A DNA stretch of 7,561 bases, from positions 1 through 7,561 of the forward strand of contig JAFSYD010000246.1 of assembly GCA_017443685.1 (NCBI GenBank), in the 5' to 3' direction. A model generated the notes under the pieces. It was not told where the DNA came from, searched no databases, and saw only the letters and a program-made list of their open reading frames with translations. Below, piece by piece: positions 1 through 5,985 of the stretch (positions are counted from its first letter, which is position 1; every line of letters begins with the position of its first letter). This stretch comes from Lachnospiraceae bacterium (lineage in GTDB: Bacteria > Bacillota > Clostridia > Lachnospirales > Lachnospiraceae). Position numbers and translations under genes: made by a program.

Positions 1-591
1 CCGGAGACGATCTTAAGTCATACTTTTTATATGACACATAAAAAGGAATTTTACAAATTCTATTATGACAAGATCTTGATCGACGGGATCGAGCCGAACG
101 CAGCTCATAAAAAGCTGGCAGAACTCGAGGAAAAAGGGAAGCTTACAGCTGTTGTCACGCAAAACATTGACGGTCTGCACCAGAAGGCAGGCAGCAAAAA
201 GGTGCTCGAGCTGCACGGCAGCGTGCTTCGGAATTACTGCGTTTCCTGCGGGGAATTCTTTGATCTTGATTATATGATGGAGCAGAAGGAAAAAGGCATT
301 TTTGAGCCGAAATGCGACAAATGCGGCGCCGATATCAAGCCCGATGTCGTCCTGTACGAAGAAGGACTCGACCAGAATACCATTTCCGAGTCTGTCCGCG
401 AGATCGCGTCGGCAGATCTTTTGATCATCGGCGGCACCTCTTTAGTCGTGTATCCGGCAGCTGGACTGATCGATTATTTCCGTGGTGATAAGCTTGTGCT
501 CATCAATAAGTCGGCGACGGCGCGTGACAGTTCGGCTGACCTTATCATCACGGACAGTATCGGCGAAGTTTTGGGTGCGATCCGCGTATAA
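1..591 (+). CDS. NAD-dependent protein deacylase, sirtuin (Sir2/CobB family), 5'-truncated by window edge
   Basis: Sirtuins remove acetyl or related acyl groups from lysines, using NAD+ and releasing nicotinamide and O-acyl-ADP-ribose; bacterial members are cytosolic. The frame is open from base 1, so the ATG at 31 is internal: the codons before it (PETILSHTFY) match the usual sirtuin segment ahead of that Met. Visible in order are TQNIDGLH (NAD pocket), ELHGS with the catalytic His, two CxxC pairs (YCVSCG and KCDKCG) forming the structural zinc site, PDVVLYEE, GTSLVVYPAA and INKSATARD, the last two contacting NAD. The window holds 196 codons against a usual length near 240, so about 45 N-terminal residues with the GAGxS Rossmann motif lie upstream. 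No residue known to be key is missing in the visible part. Family assignment is firm; acyl-chain preference cannot be read from it. The gene ends about 100 bases before the rpsF promoter and appears to be a separate transcription unit. Confidence 0.96.
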   Translation, partial: PETILSHTFYMTHKKEFYKFYYDKILIDGIEPNAAHKKLAELEEKGKLTAVVTQNIDGLHQKAGSKKVLELHGSVLRNYCVSCGEFFDLDYMMEQKEKGIFEPKCDKCGADIKPDVVLYEEGLDQNTISESVREIASADLLIIGGTSLVVYPAAGLIDYFRGDKLVLINKSATARDSSADLIITDSIGEVLGAIRV

Positions 592-610
592 ATATCCGAC
601 AGATCTCGCT

Positions 611-651
611 CGAAAATGTGACCGTATATCTGTATGGTGCGAAAATGTGAC
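611..651. repeat. Tandem 12-base direct repeat CGAAAATGTGAC (two copies, 29-base period)
   Basis: CGAAAATGTGAC occurs at 611-622 and again exactly at 640-651, in the gap between the sirtuin gene and the rpsF promoter. Its AATGTGAC core occurs a third time in another intergenic region, at 6535-6542, about 23 bases before the -35 of the DUF3881-like gene. Spacing close to three helical turns would put both copies on nearly the same DNA face. The sequence match is directly seen; a regulator binding role is inference, and the copies could also be chance or decayed duplication. Confidence 0.5.
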
Positions 652-655
652 GATA

Positions 656-680
656 CGCCGCCGGAATTCCCGCTTTTTTT
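656..680 (+). terminator. Weak intrinsic terminator candidate for the sirtuin gene
   Basis: A short GC-rich imperfect stem (GCCGG at 660-664 against CCCGC at 669-673, loop AATT, one C-C mismatch) is followed at once by seven T residues (674-680). The architecture fits a rho-independent terminator, but the five-position stem with a mismatch is weak. The same T run also belongs to an A/T tract placed like an UP element of the next promoter, which may be its real role. Confidence 0.3.
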
Positions 681-719
681 AAAAAAGGGCTTGAATTATT
701 CGATTTCGCGTGGTATCAT
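674..719 (+). promoter_or_regulatory. Sigma-A-type promoter of rpsF-ssb-rpsR with extended -10 and UP-like A/T tract
   Basis: TTGAAT (691-696) and TATCAT (714-719) are separated by the ideal 17 bases. TGG directly before the -10 gives an extended -10 (TGn). A run of seven T and six A residues (674-686) lies just upstream of the -35, about -52 to -40 from the expected start near 726, which is where UP elements bind the alpha subunit C-terminal domain of RNA polymerase. Such strengthening fits a ribosomal protein operon. The element match is seen; activity and start point are inferred. Confidence 0.75.
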
Positions 720-736
720 TTGGTTTCGTGGTATAT

Positions 737-788
737 GATATGGCGAAAGCCTGATATCCTTGCTTCCCGTCCCCGCGGGAGGCCAATA
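737..788 (+). promoter_or_regulatory. Structured 5' leader of rpsF; candidate S6:S18 autoregulatory RNA
   Basis: Between the promoter and the rpsF ribosome binding site the transcript can form two hairpins. The first pairs GATATGGC (737-744) with GCC-TG-ATATC (749-758) around a GAAA tetraloop, with TG bulged. The second pairs eight bases, 762-769 with 776-783, around a six-base loop (770-775) whose last three bases are CCG. An alternative outer pairing of 739-744 with 782-788 is also possible. Leaders of rpsF operons in many bacteria bind the S6:S18 complex through a conserved CCG held in a bulge beside a hairpin, mimicking its 16S rRNA site. Position and the exposed CCG fit that, but I cannot fit the full consensus by eye, so the identity is tentative. 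Confidence 0.45.
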
Positions 789-808
789 GTCCAAAAGGAG
801 GTAAGAAG

Positions 809-1099
809 ATGCACAATTATGAATTAGCGCTCGTCGTGACAACGAAGATCGAGGACGATCAAAGAGCCGCTGTTGTGGATCGGGCGAAAGAGTACATTGC
901 CCGCTACGGCGGTAACGTGACGGACGTTGAAGATTGGGGTAAGCAGCGTCTGGCTTACGAGATTCAGAAGATGAACGAAGGATTTTACTATTTCATCCAG
1001 TTCACCGCTGAGCCGGAAGCACCTGCGCAGATTGAATCCCAGGTTCGTATCATGGACAATGTTCTTCGGTTTTTGATTGTTCGCAAAGACGAGCAGTAA
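809..1099 (+). CDS. rpsF: 30S ribosomal protein S6
   Basis: S6 sits on the platform of the 30S subunit, where it forms a heterodimer with S18 that binds the central domain of 16S rRNA. The 96-residue product has the family length and the ferredoxin-like alpha/beta pattern. Recognisable segments are MHNYELALVV at the N terminus (strand 1), DVEDWGKQRLAYEI in the middle, GFYYFIQF (strand 3) and the C-terminal IMDNVLRFLIVR. The start ATG is preceded six bases away by AGGAGGT (796-802), a near-perfect ribosome binding site. It is first in an operon with ssb and rpsR, an arrangement conserved across most bacteria, and its leader may carry the S6:S18 feedback element. There is no long acidic C-terminal tail of the kind seen in E. 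coli S6. Confidence 0.98.
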   Translation: MHNYELALVVTTKIEDDQRAAVVDRAKEYIARYGGNVTDVEDWGKQRLAYEIQKMNEGFYYFIQFTAEPEAPAQIESQVRIMDNVLRFLIVRKDEQ

Positions 1100-1102
1100 A
1101 AC

Positions 1103-1127
1103 GTAACGCAGATCATCTGCGGATTAC
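1103..1127 (+). other. Stem-loop in the rpsF-ssb gap
   Basis: GTAACGCAGA (1103-1112) pairs with TCTGCG (1116-1121) and, after a two-base GA bulge, TTAC (1124-1127), leaving a three-base loop. That gives ten base pairs in a 50-base gap. No T run follows, so it is not a rho-independent terminator. It ends 11 bases before the ssb ribosome binding site (1139-1143) and could mark an mRNA processing or stability point that lets ssb be expressed differently from the ribosomal proteins; this role is inference. Confidence 0.4.
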
Positions 1128-1149
1128 GGATCAAGAATAGGAGCAACAA

Positions 1150-1581
1150 ATGAACAAAGTAATTTTAATGGGTCGTTTGACCAGAGATCCCGAAGTACGT
1201 TACGGCGGTGCAACGAACACCGCGATCGCAAGATTTTCGATAGCAGTAGACCGGCGTTTTAAGCGCGACGGACAGCCCACAGCAGACTTCTTTGAATGCA
1301 GGGCGTTCGGAAAGCAGGGAGAGTTCGTAGAAAAATATCTGCATAAAGGCACGAAGGTCGTCATTGACGGTGAGATTCAGAATGATAATTACACCAACAA
1401 GGACGGACAGAAGGTTTACGGAACGCAGATCATTACGAACCAGATCGAGTTCGCCGAGAGCAAGAACGCACAGGGTGGCGGCGGCAGTGATTACACGCCT
1501 ACGCCGAACAGTAATCCCGGCGAAGGATTTATGAATATCGAAGAAGACATCGACGACGAGGGGATCCCATTCGCTAACTAA
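1150..1581 (+). CDS. ssb: Single-stranded DNA-binding protein
   Basis: SSB coats single-stranded DNA during replication, recombination and repair and recruits partners through its C-terminal tip; it works as a homotetramer. The 143-residue product has the N-terminal OB fold (about residues 1-105) with hallmark [18 protein letters not shown], the segment [30 protein letters not shown] and the [14 protein letters not shown] strand pair. A disordered Gly/Ser/Pro/Asn-rich linker follows (about 106-128), then an acidic tail ending [13 protein letters not shown]. The tip differs from the classical DDDIPF/DDDLPF end in having two residues, Ala-Asn, after the Pro-Phe. An AGGAG site (1139-1143) lies six bases before the ATG. 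It is the middle gene of the rpsF-ssb-rpsR operon, 50 bases after rpsF and 16 before rpsR. Confidence 0.97.
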   Translation: MNKVILMGRLTRDPEVRYGGATNTAIARFSIAVDRRFKRDGQPTADFFECRAFGKQGEFVEKYLHKGTKVVIDGEIQNDNYTNKDGQKVYGTQIITNQIEFAESKNAQGGGGSDYTPTPNSNPGEGFMNIEEDIDDEGIPFAN

Positions 1582-1583
1582 TC

Positions 1584-1590
1584 AGGAGGT
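1584..1590 (+). promoter_or_regulatory. Ribosome binding site of rpsR (decides start)
   Basis: AGGAGGT lies seven bases before ATG 1598 but only one base before an in-frame GTG at 1592, which is too close for initiation. The ATG is therefore taken as the start and the extra two residues of the longer frame are excluded. Confidence 0.85.
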
Positions 1591-1597
1591 AGTGAAA

Positions 1598-1849
1598 ATG
1601 GCATTTTCCAAGAGTTCCGACGGAAGCAGAAGACGTCCGATGCGCAGAAGGAAAAAGGTTTGTGTATTCTGCGGCAGCGAAGGCGAGATCAGTTACAAAG
1701 ACGTTGCGAAATTAAAGAAATACGTTTCCGAGCGCGGCAAGATCTTACCGCGGCGGATCACCGGCAACTGCGCAAAGCATCAGCGCGCGCTTACGGTTGC
1801 GGTAAAGAGAGCGCGTCATATCGCGATCATGCCGTACGTGGCAGATTAA
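1598..1849 (+). CDS. rpsR: 30S ribosomal protein S18, zinc-binding (C+) type
   Basis: S18 binds the 30S platform together with S6. The 83-residue protein starts MAFSK, has a basic arginine-rich N terminus (residues 11-20), and carries Cys22, Cys25 (CVFC) plus Cys58 and His61 (CAKH), the four-ligand set expected of zinc-type S18. Bacteria often hold a second, cysteine-free paralogue for zinc starvation; none is visible here. The core [19 protein letters not shown] and the ITG-C-KHQR-L segment are diagnostic. The end is IMPYVAD rather than the basic tail often seen. It is the last gene of the operon and is followed 15 bases later by a hairpin terminator. Confidence 0.98.
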   Translation: MAFSKSSDGSRRRPMRRRKKVCVFCGSEGEISYKDVAKLKKYVSERGKILPRRITGNCAKHQRALTVAVKRARHIAIMPYVAD

Positions 1850-1864
1850 GGAAGATTTTTTTAA

Positions 1865-1904
1865 AAAGGGCACCGTTGCATTTTGCAGCGGTGTCCTTTA
1901 TTAT
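1865..1904 (+). terminator. Rho-independent terminator of rpsF-ssb-rpsR
   Basis: AAAGGGCACCGTTGCA (1865-1880) pairs over 16 positions with TGCAGCGGTGTCCTTT (1884-1899), with two G-T wobbles and a three-base loop, followed by an A/T-rich stretch (ATTATATTA). The stem is long and GC-rich in its middle. The pure T run is short, three bases and partly in the stem, so efficiency is uncertain. On the opposite strand the stem is followed by five T residues, so it could also stop antisense transcripts. Confidence 0.8.
1876..1904 (+). promoter_or_regulatory. Possible promoter of the M13 peptidase gene
   Basis: TTGCAT (1876-1881) and TATTAT (1899-1904) are 17 bases apart, about 45 bases before the ATG. 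The -35 lies inside the upstream terminator stem and the -10 in its tail, so the two elements share DNA. The surrounding sequence is A/T-rich, so chance matches to a -10 are likely and this call is tentative. Confidence 0.35.
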
Positions 1905-1948
1905 ATTATAGAGAATATACGAATTAACGAACACGGGGATTGGTCTTT

Positions 1949-4159
1949 ATGAATCATAAGCATAACATCTATTATCGATTGATCGCGTGGCTGCTTTGCA
2001 TTACCATATTGTCCGGCGGCTGCTCTCCTTTCCGGAAGAACGGTATCTCCCTGCCCGGGCAGGAAAAAACGGAACAGAAAGCGGAGATTGCCGAAGAAAC
2101 GGACGAACAGACCGGGGAAGAAGCGGCGGCAGAACGGTATGAGCAGGAAATCGAGGAAGAGCAGAGCCGACGGGAATCGTTGTATGCCGATATCGATATC
2201 GCAAGTCTAACCGGTGAAGGCGGTACGCCGTGGGTGGATACGGATCTGAAGGAAAATATCCGGAAAGCCGCGAAAGCATCGCCGCGGGACGATTTTCATC
2301 TTTACGCGAATTATGAATGGCTCCGGTCGTCCAATATTCCACAGGGATATCAGGCGGTCAGCCCGTTTGGAAGTGTGCAGACGCAGACAACCCGGCGTGC
2401 GGAGGAGCTGTTATCCGACACTTCATTGTCCGGACATGATATCGAGCTGGTACAGTCGTTTTATGCCGCGATTCTTGACTGGAATACGCGTGACGCGATC
2501 GGAATCGAGCCGATCCGCCCGACGATCGCGGACATTGAAAGCATTTCCTCGATGGATGAGCTGAATGATTTTATCTGTGATCCCGAGCGAAGCTACCGCG
2601 TACCATCTTTTTTGTCCATTTGCAATCAGGCGGATTTTACGGATTCATCGCATTATGTCACAACAATTGTGCATGATGAGTTCACGCTGGGAGACGCCGC
2701 GGAATATTCGAATCGCACGGATATCGGCAGGCGGTATTACGAGGCGTACAAGACGGCCGCGCAGGCCTTATTGACAAGGCTCGGTTATTCCGAAGAGGAA
2801 GCGACGGCAAAATATGATCAGATGATCGATCTGGAAACGAAGCTGGCGGAAGTATCTTTATCCAACGATGAGAAGCTTGACGCGGATGTATATGAAGACT
2901 ATATCAATTACTATTCGCCGAAGAAAATGAAAAAGTTTGCAAAGAATTTTCCGCTCACAAGGTTTATTGCCAGCTTCGGTTATGCGGATGCCAAAAAATA
3001 TATGATACTGGAGCCGAAGGAATTAAAGCGTCTGGATCAGCTGTATGTCGAGGAGAATCTGGAAGCGATCAAATCCGCGATGCTGATCGGTTATGTTTTT
3101 CAGACCTGTATGATGCTCGACGGAAAATCGTATCAGGTCGTGGTCGATCTGCTTAACGAGATACAGGGCACGACCGGACGGCAGTCCGATAAAAAGGTAG
3201 CGTTCGATACGGTGCGCTCGCTTCTGACAACGCCCATGGATCGCGCATACCTGGCAAAATATGATGCCACAAAGCTGAAAGCGGATGTGACGGAGATCTG
3301 TGAGAATATCATTGCTTCCTATCGGAAGATGCTGAAAAGCGAAACGTGGCTTTCAAAGGAGACGCTTAAGTCCGCGGAGGAAAAGCTGGATAATATGACG
3401 ATCCGGGCGGTATATCCGGACAAATGGGAGGATTACAGTTCCCTTGACTTAGCAGGGAAAAACTATCTGGAGTGCATCCGGGCGATCGATGATTTTGATA
3501 TGGCACGCGACCGCTCCCATACGAACGGAACGGTCGATAAGGATATCTGGGAGTTTGACATACTCGAAGCCAACTCGTATTATTCGCAGATGACCAACTC
3601 GATCAGTATCATTTACGGTGTGCTCGGGGATGTATTTTACAACGAAAATATGACGAAGGAGCAGATGTACGGCGGGATCGGTATGATCATCGGACACGAG
3701 ATCTCCCACGCATTTGACACGACGGGCGCAAGATTTGACAAGAACGGCAATTATCATATCTGGTGGAAGGATTCGGATTACGATGCGTTTTTGGAGCGTG
3801 CCGACCGGCTGGTTGCCTATTATGACGGCATTTATGCGATGGAAGGCGTGCCGATCAACGGTGCGAATATTCAAAGCGAGGCGATCGCCGATATGGCGGG
3901 CCTGAAAGCGGTGCTTCTTATGGCGGAGGATATTCCCGATTTCAACTATGAAGCGTTTTTTGAGCAATATTCTCATATTTGGCGCAGACTGGATATCATC
4001 GAAAGTGAATTCAATCTGATCGCAAGGGACGAGCATCCGCTCGGCTATCTTCGTACGAACGTGACACTGCAGCAGTTTGACAGGTTTTATGAGACCTTTG
4101 GCGTGATCGAGGGCGATGGGATGTATCTTGCGCCAAAGGATCGCGTGAATGTCTGGTAG
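1949..4159 (+). CDS. Lipoprotein zinc metallopeptidase, family M13 (neprilysin/PepO-like)
   Basis: M13 enzymes are zinc endopeptidases cleaving short peptides on the amino side of hydrophobic residues. This 736-residue protein has the gluzincin site HEISH (His583, Glu584, His587, within GMIIGHEISHAFD) and the third ligand Glu644 in SEAIADMAG (ExxxD, Asp648). The substrate-backbone motif NAYY appears as NSYY (542-545), and the end DEHPLGYLRTN...VNVW matches the neprilysin C terminus including its conserved His, Arg and final Trp. The N-terminal M13 domain starts near DDFHLYANYEWL (about residue 114). A signal peptide ends in a lipobox LSGGC with Cys25 as predicted lipidated residue, followed by a Glu-rich linker (about 37-75), placing the enzyme outside the membrane. 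ATG 1949 is chosen over TTG 1940 because GGGGA (1935-1939) lies nine bases before the ATG. It stands alone between two operons; its substrates cannot be inferred. Confidence 0.93.
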   Translation: MNHKHNIYYRLIAWLLCITILSGGCSPFRKNGISLPGQEKTEQKAEIAEETDEQTGEEAAAERYEQEIEEEQSRRESLYADIDIASLTGEGGTPWVDTDLKENIRKAAKASPRDDFHLYANYEWLRSSNIPQGYQAVSPFGSVQTQTTRRAEELLSDTSLSGHDIELVQSFYAAILDWNTRDAIGIEPIRPTIADIESISSMDELNDFICDPERSYRVPSFLSICNQADFTDSSHYVTTIVHDEFTLGDAAEYSNRTDIGRRYYEAYKTAAQALLTRLGYSEEEATAKYDQMIDLETKLAEVSLSNDEKLDADVYEDYINYYSPKKMKKFAKNFPLTRFIASFGYADAKKYMILEPKELKRLDQLYVEENLEAIKSAMLIGYVFQTCMMLDGKSYQVVVDLLNEIQGTTGRQSDKKVAFDTVRSLLTTPMDRAYLAKYDATKLKADVTEICENIIASYRKMLKSETWLSKETLKSAEEKLDNMTIRAVYPDKWEDYSSLDLAGKNYLECIRAIDDFDMARDRSHTNGTVDKDIWEFDILEANSYYSQMTNSISIIYGVLGDVFYNENMTKEQMYGGIGMIIGHEISHAFDTTGARFDKNGNYHIWWKDSDYDAFLERADRLVAYYDGIYAMEGVPINGANIQSEAIADMAGLKAVLLMAEDIPDFNYEAFFEQYSHIWRRLDIIESEFNLIARDEHPLGYLRTNVTLQQFDRFYETFGVIEGDGMYLAPKDRVNVW

Positions 4160-4169
4160 CATATTTGCA

Positions 4170-4199
4170 AAAACAGATTGTTTTCTTCTTTTCTTCTTG
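4170..4199 (+). other. A/T hairpin and pyrimidine tract after the M13 gene (poor terminator candidate)
   Basis: AAAACA (4170-4175) pairs with TGTTTT (4179-4184) and runs into an almost pure C/T tract, TTTTCTTCTTTTCTTCTT. The stem contains one GC pair only, so this is at best a weak terminator. I see no better one between the M13 gene and parA, so read-through into parA is possible. Confidence 0.25.
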
Positions 4200-4226
4200 C
4201 CGATGACCTATCGATTGTGCTAAAAT
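4197..4226 (+). promoter_or_regulatory. Candidate parA promoter with extended -10
   Basis: TTGCCG (4197-4202) and TAAAAT (4221-4226) are 18 bases apart, with TGC just before the -10 (extended -10). Transcription would start near 4233, giving a leader of about 54 bases that includes the parA ribosome binding site. A second candidate, TTGACA (4246-4251) with TAAAAT (4268-4273) at 16 bases, has a better -35 but would start near 4280, inside the ribosome binding site, so I rank it lower. A direct repeat CTATCGA (4208-4214 and 4234-4240) flanks the preferred -10 and could be an operator. Confidence 0.45.
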
Positions 4227-4274
4227 TGAAAGGCTATCGACGGTTTTGACAATATAACGTTTTCATATAAAATG

Positions 4275-4280
4275 AGAGGA
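4275..4280 (+). promoter_or_regulatory. Ribosome binding site of parA (decides start)
   Basis: AGAGGA lies six bases before ATG 4287. An earlier in-frame ATG at 4272 has no such site and would contain this one, so 4287 is chosen. The choice also numbers Walker A as Gly12/Lys16 and the catalytic Asp as 40, as in B. subtilis Soj. Confidence 0.8.
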
Positions 4281-4286
4281 CTTGGT

Positions 4287-5051
4287 ATGGGAAAAGTAAT
4301 CGCTATCGCGAATCAAAAAGGCGGCGTCGGCAAAACGACGACTGCGATCAATCTTTCGGCGGCTTTGGCAGCGGAAGGGAAAAAGGTATTGGTGATCGAC
4401 CTTGATCCGCAGGGCAACACCACGAGCGGATTCGGTATCGATAAAGATGCTTACGGAGACAAGAATGTATACTCGCTGATGCTGGATGAATGCACGATCC
4501 GGGAAAGTATGGTTGCGCCGGAGAACATTCCGAATCTGACGGTTATCCCGTCTACCGTGGATCTGGCGGCGGCTGAGATCGAGCTGATCGGGGAGAGCGA
4601 ACGCGAGTACATTTTGAAGAATGCGGTGGATTATATCCGGGATGACTATGATTTTGTAATGATCGATTGTCCGCCGTCGCTGAACGTTTTGACAGTCAAT
4701 GCTATGACAACAGCGGACAGTATTTTGGTACCGATCCAATGTGAATACTATGCGCTCGAAGGTATCGGTCAGCTGATCCGTACGATCGATCTGGTACACG
4801 ACCGTCTGAATCCGAAGCTTCAGATCGACGGCGTCGTATTTACAATGTACGATGCGAGGACGAAGTTAAGTGCCGAGGTCATAGATACGGTAAAAGAGAA
4901 CTTAAGCGCACGTGTATACCAGACGATCATTCCGCGCAATGTGCGGCTGGCGGAGGCGCCGTCCCACGGATTGCCGATCAATTTATACGACAACAAATCC
5001 TCCGGTGCGGAAAGCTATCGGAATCTTGCAAAGGAAATGATTGGAAAGTAA
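4287..5051 (+). CDS. parA: Chromosome partitioning ATPase ParA (Soj)
   Basis: ParA/Soj is a deviant Walker-type ATPase. ATP-bound dimers bind DNA non-specifically; ParB stimulates hydrolysis, which drives origin segregation, and in Bacillus Soj also regulates DnaA. The 254-residue protein has the deviant Walker A KGGVGKTT (residues 11-18, signature Lys11 and Lys16), the switch I region VIDLDPQGNTT with Asp40, and Walker B FVMIDCPPS (Asp127). Further family marks are the EYYALEGIGQL segment and NVRLAEAPSHG near the C terminus. There is no N-terminal helix-turn-helix extension, as expected of a chromosomal, not plasmid type Ia, ParA. parB starts 12 bases after its stop, so the two are cotranscribed. 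The pair next to other oriC-region style genes suggests that the window lies near the origin, although no parS site or DnaA box cluster is seen here. Confidence 0.97.
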   Translation: MGKVIAIANQKGGVGKTTTAINLSAALAAEGKKVLVIDLDPQGNTTSGFGIDKDAYGDKNVYSLMLDECTIRESMVAPENIPNLTVIPSTVDLAAAEIELIGESEREYILKNAVDYIRDDYDFVMIDCPPSLNVLTVNAMTTADSILVPIQCEYYALEGIGQLIRTIDLVHDRLNPKLQIDGVVFTMYDARTKLSAEVIDTVKENLSARVYQTIIPRNVRLAEAPSHGLPINLYDNKSSGAESYRNLAKEMIGK

Positions 5052-5063
5052 GGTGGGAAATCT

Positions 5064-5972
5064 ATGGCAATAAAGAAAAAAGGCGGACTTGGCAAGGGTC
5101 TGGATGCTTTGATCCCGAAGGGGGATAAGGAGAGTAAGGCATCGGATAAAGGTGTCGGTACGGCGAATTCCTATCTTGAGATCATCAAAGTGGAGCCGAA
5201 CCGCGACCAGCCGCGTAAGAAATTTGACGAGGACAGTCTGGTCGAATTATCCGAAAGCATCAAACAGCACGGGGTTTTGGAGCCGCTCATCGTTGTGCCG
5301 AAGGACGATTATTATATGATCGTTGCCGGCGAGCGCCGCTGGCGTGCAGCGAAAATGGCCGGGCTTGCCCAGGTGCCGGTCATCATCCGCGAATTGAACG
5401 AGCAGCAGATCCTGGAGATCTCTCTGATCGAGAATTTGCAGCGCGAAGACTTAAATCCGATCGAAGAAGCTCTGGCCTATAAGAAGCTGATCGACGATCT
5501 GCATATGAAGCAGGATGAGGTGGCGGAACGTGTCAGCAAAAGCCGCGCCGCCGTCACGAATTCGATGCGTCTGCTAAAATTAGACGCCCGTGTGCAGGAA
5601 ATGCTGATCGATGACCTGATCTCTGCGGGCCATGCCCGTGCGATCTTAGGGATTTCCGACAATGACAGGCAGTATGAGTTCGCACAGCGCGTGATGGATC
5701 AGAAGATGTCGGTTCGTGACGTGGAAAAGGAGATCAAGCGGATCCAGCGTGAGGAAGAGGAGATCAAAGCCGGGAAACGTGACGAGCAGCCGGAAGCACT
5801 TGACCCCAAGCTGGTTGCCATCCTGGCGGAACAGCAGGAGAAATTAAAAGGAATCCTCGGAACGAAGGTGGTCATCAACGCGAAATCATCGTCCCGCGGG
5901 AAAGTGGAGATCGAGTATTATTCGGCGGATGATCTGGATGTGCTGATCGGAAAACTGGAAAGTCTGGCATAA
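5064..5972 (+). CDS. parB: Chromosome partitioning protein ParB (Spo0J)
   Basis: ParB is a CTP-dependent DNA clamp that loads at parS sites, spreads, recruits condensin and stimulates ParA. The 302-residue protein shows the full order. A basic N-terminal peptide with GLGKGLDALIP (residues 8-18) is the ParA-stimulating segment. The N domain has DQPRKKF (48-54) and the CTP-binding box GERRWRA (89-95), followed by ENLQRE (123-128). The helix-turn-helix that reads parS is about 149-173 (KQDEVAERVSKSRAAVTNS). A charged coiled linker (about 215-242, rich in Glu, Lys and Arg) leads to a C-terminal dimerisation domain from about 248 to the end. AAGGTGGG before the ATG serves as ribosome binding site, six bases away. 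The next gene starts 13 bases after its stop. Noc is the main alternative, but direct pairing with ParA and the N-terminal peptide favour ParB. Confidence 0.96.
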   Translation: MAIKKKGGLGKGLDALIPKGDKESKASDKGVGTANSYLEIIKVEPNRDQPRKKFDEDSLVELSESIKQHGVLEPLIVVPKDDYYMIVAGERRWRAAKMAGLAQVPVIIRELNEQQILEISLIENLQREDLNPIEEALAYKKLIDDLHMKQDEVAERVSKSRAAVTNSMRLLKLDARVQEMLIDDLISAGHARAILGISDNDRQYEFAQRVMDQKMSVRDVEKEIKRIQREEEEIKAGKRDEQPEALDPKLVAILAEQQEKLKGILGTKVVINAKSSSRGKVEIEYYSADDLDVLIGKLESLA

Positions 5973-5985
5973 CAGGAGAACGGCA

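Noticed and set aside
31..33. ATG at 31 as start of the sirtuin gene
   Set aside because: The frame is open to base 1 and the residues before the Met match conserved sirtuin sequence; the GAGxS motif would otherwise be missing.
482..682. Plus-strand open frame overlapping the sirtuin end and the intergenic region
   Set aside because: It overlaps the sirtuin frame, has an Arg/Ser-rich translation without family resemblance, and runs through the terminator-like and repeat elements.
3449..4162. Long open frame on the minus strand (237 codons) opposite the M13 gene
   Set aside because: It is antisense to the catalytic region of a clearly conserved peptidase, has no recognisable domain and no ribosome binding site; the opening reflects codon use on the other strand.
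4272..4286. Five-residue extension of ParA from ATG 4272
   Set aside because: No ribosome binding site precedes it, the AGAGGA site lies inside it, and the family start aligns with ATG 4287.
4160..5972. parS site (16-base palindrome, TGTTTCACGTGAAACA type) near or in parAB
   Set aside because: Looked for by eye across the intergenic gap and both genes and found no match; only isolated CACGTG-like fragments such as near 4910 occur.
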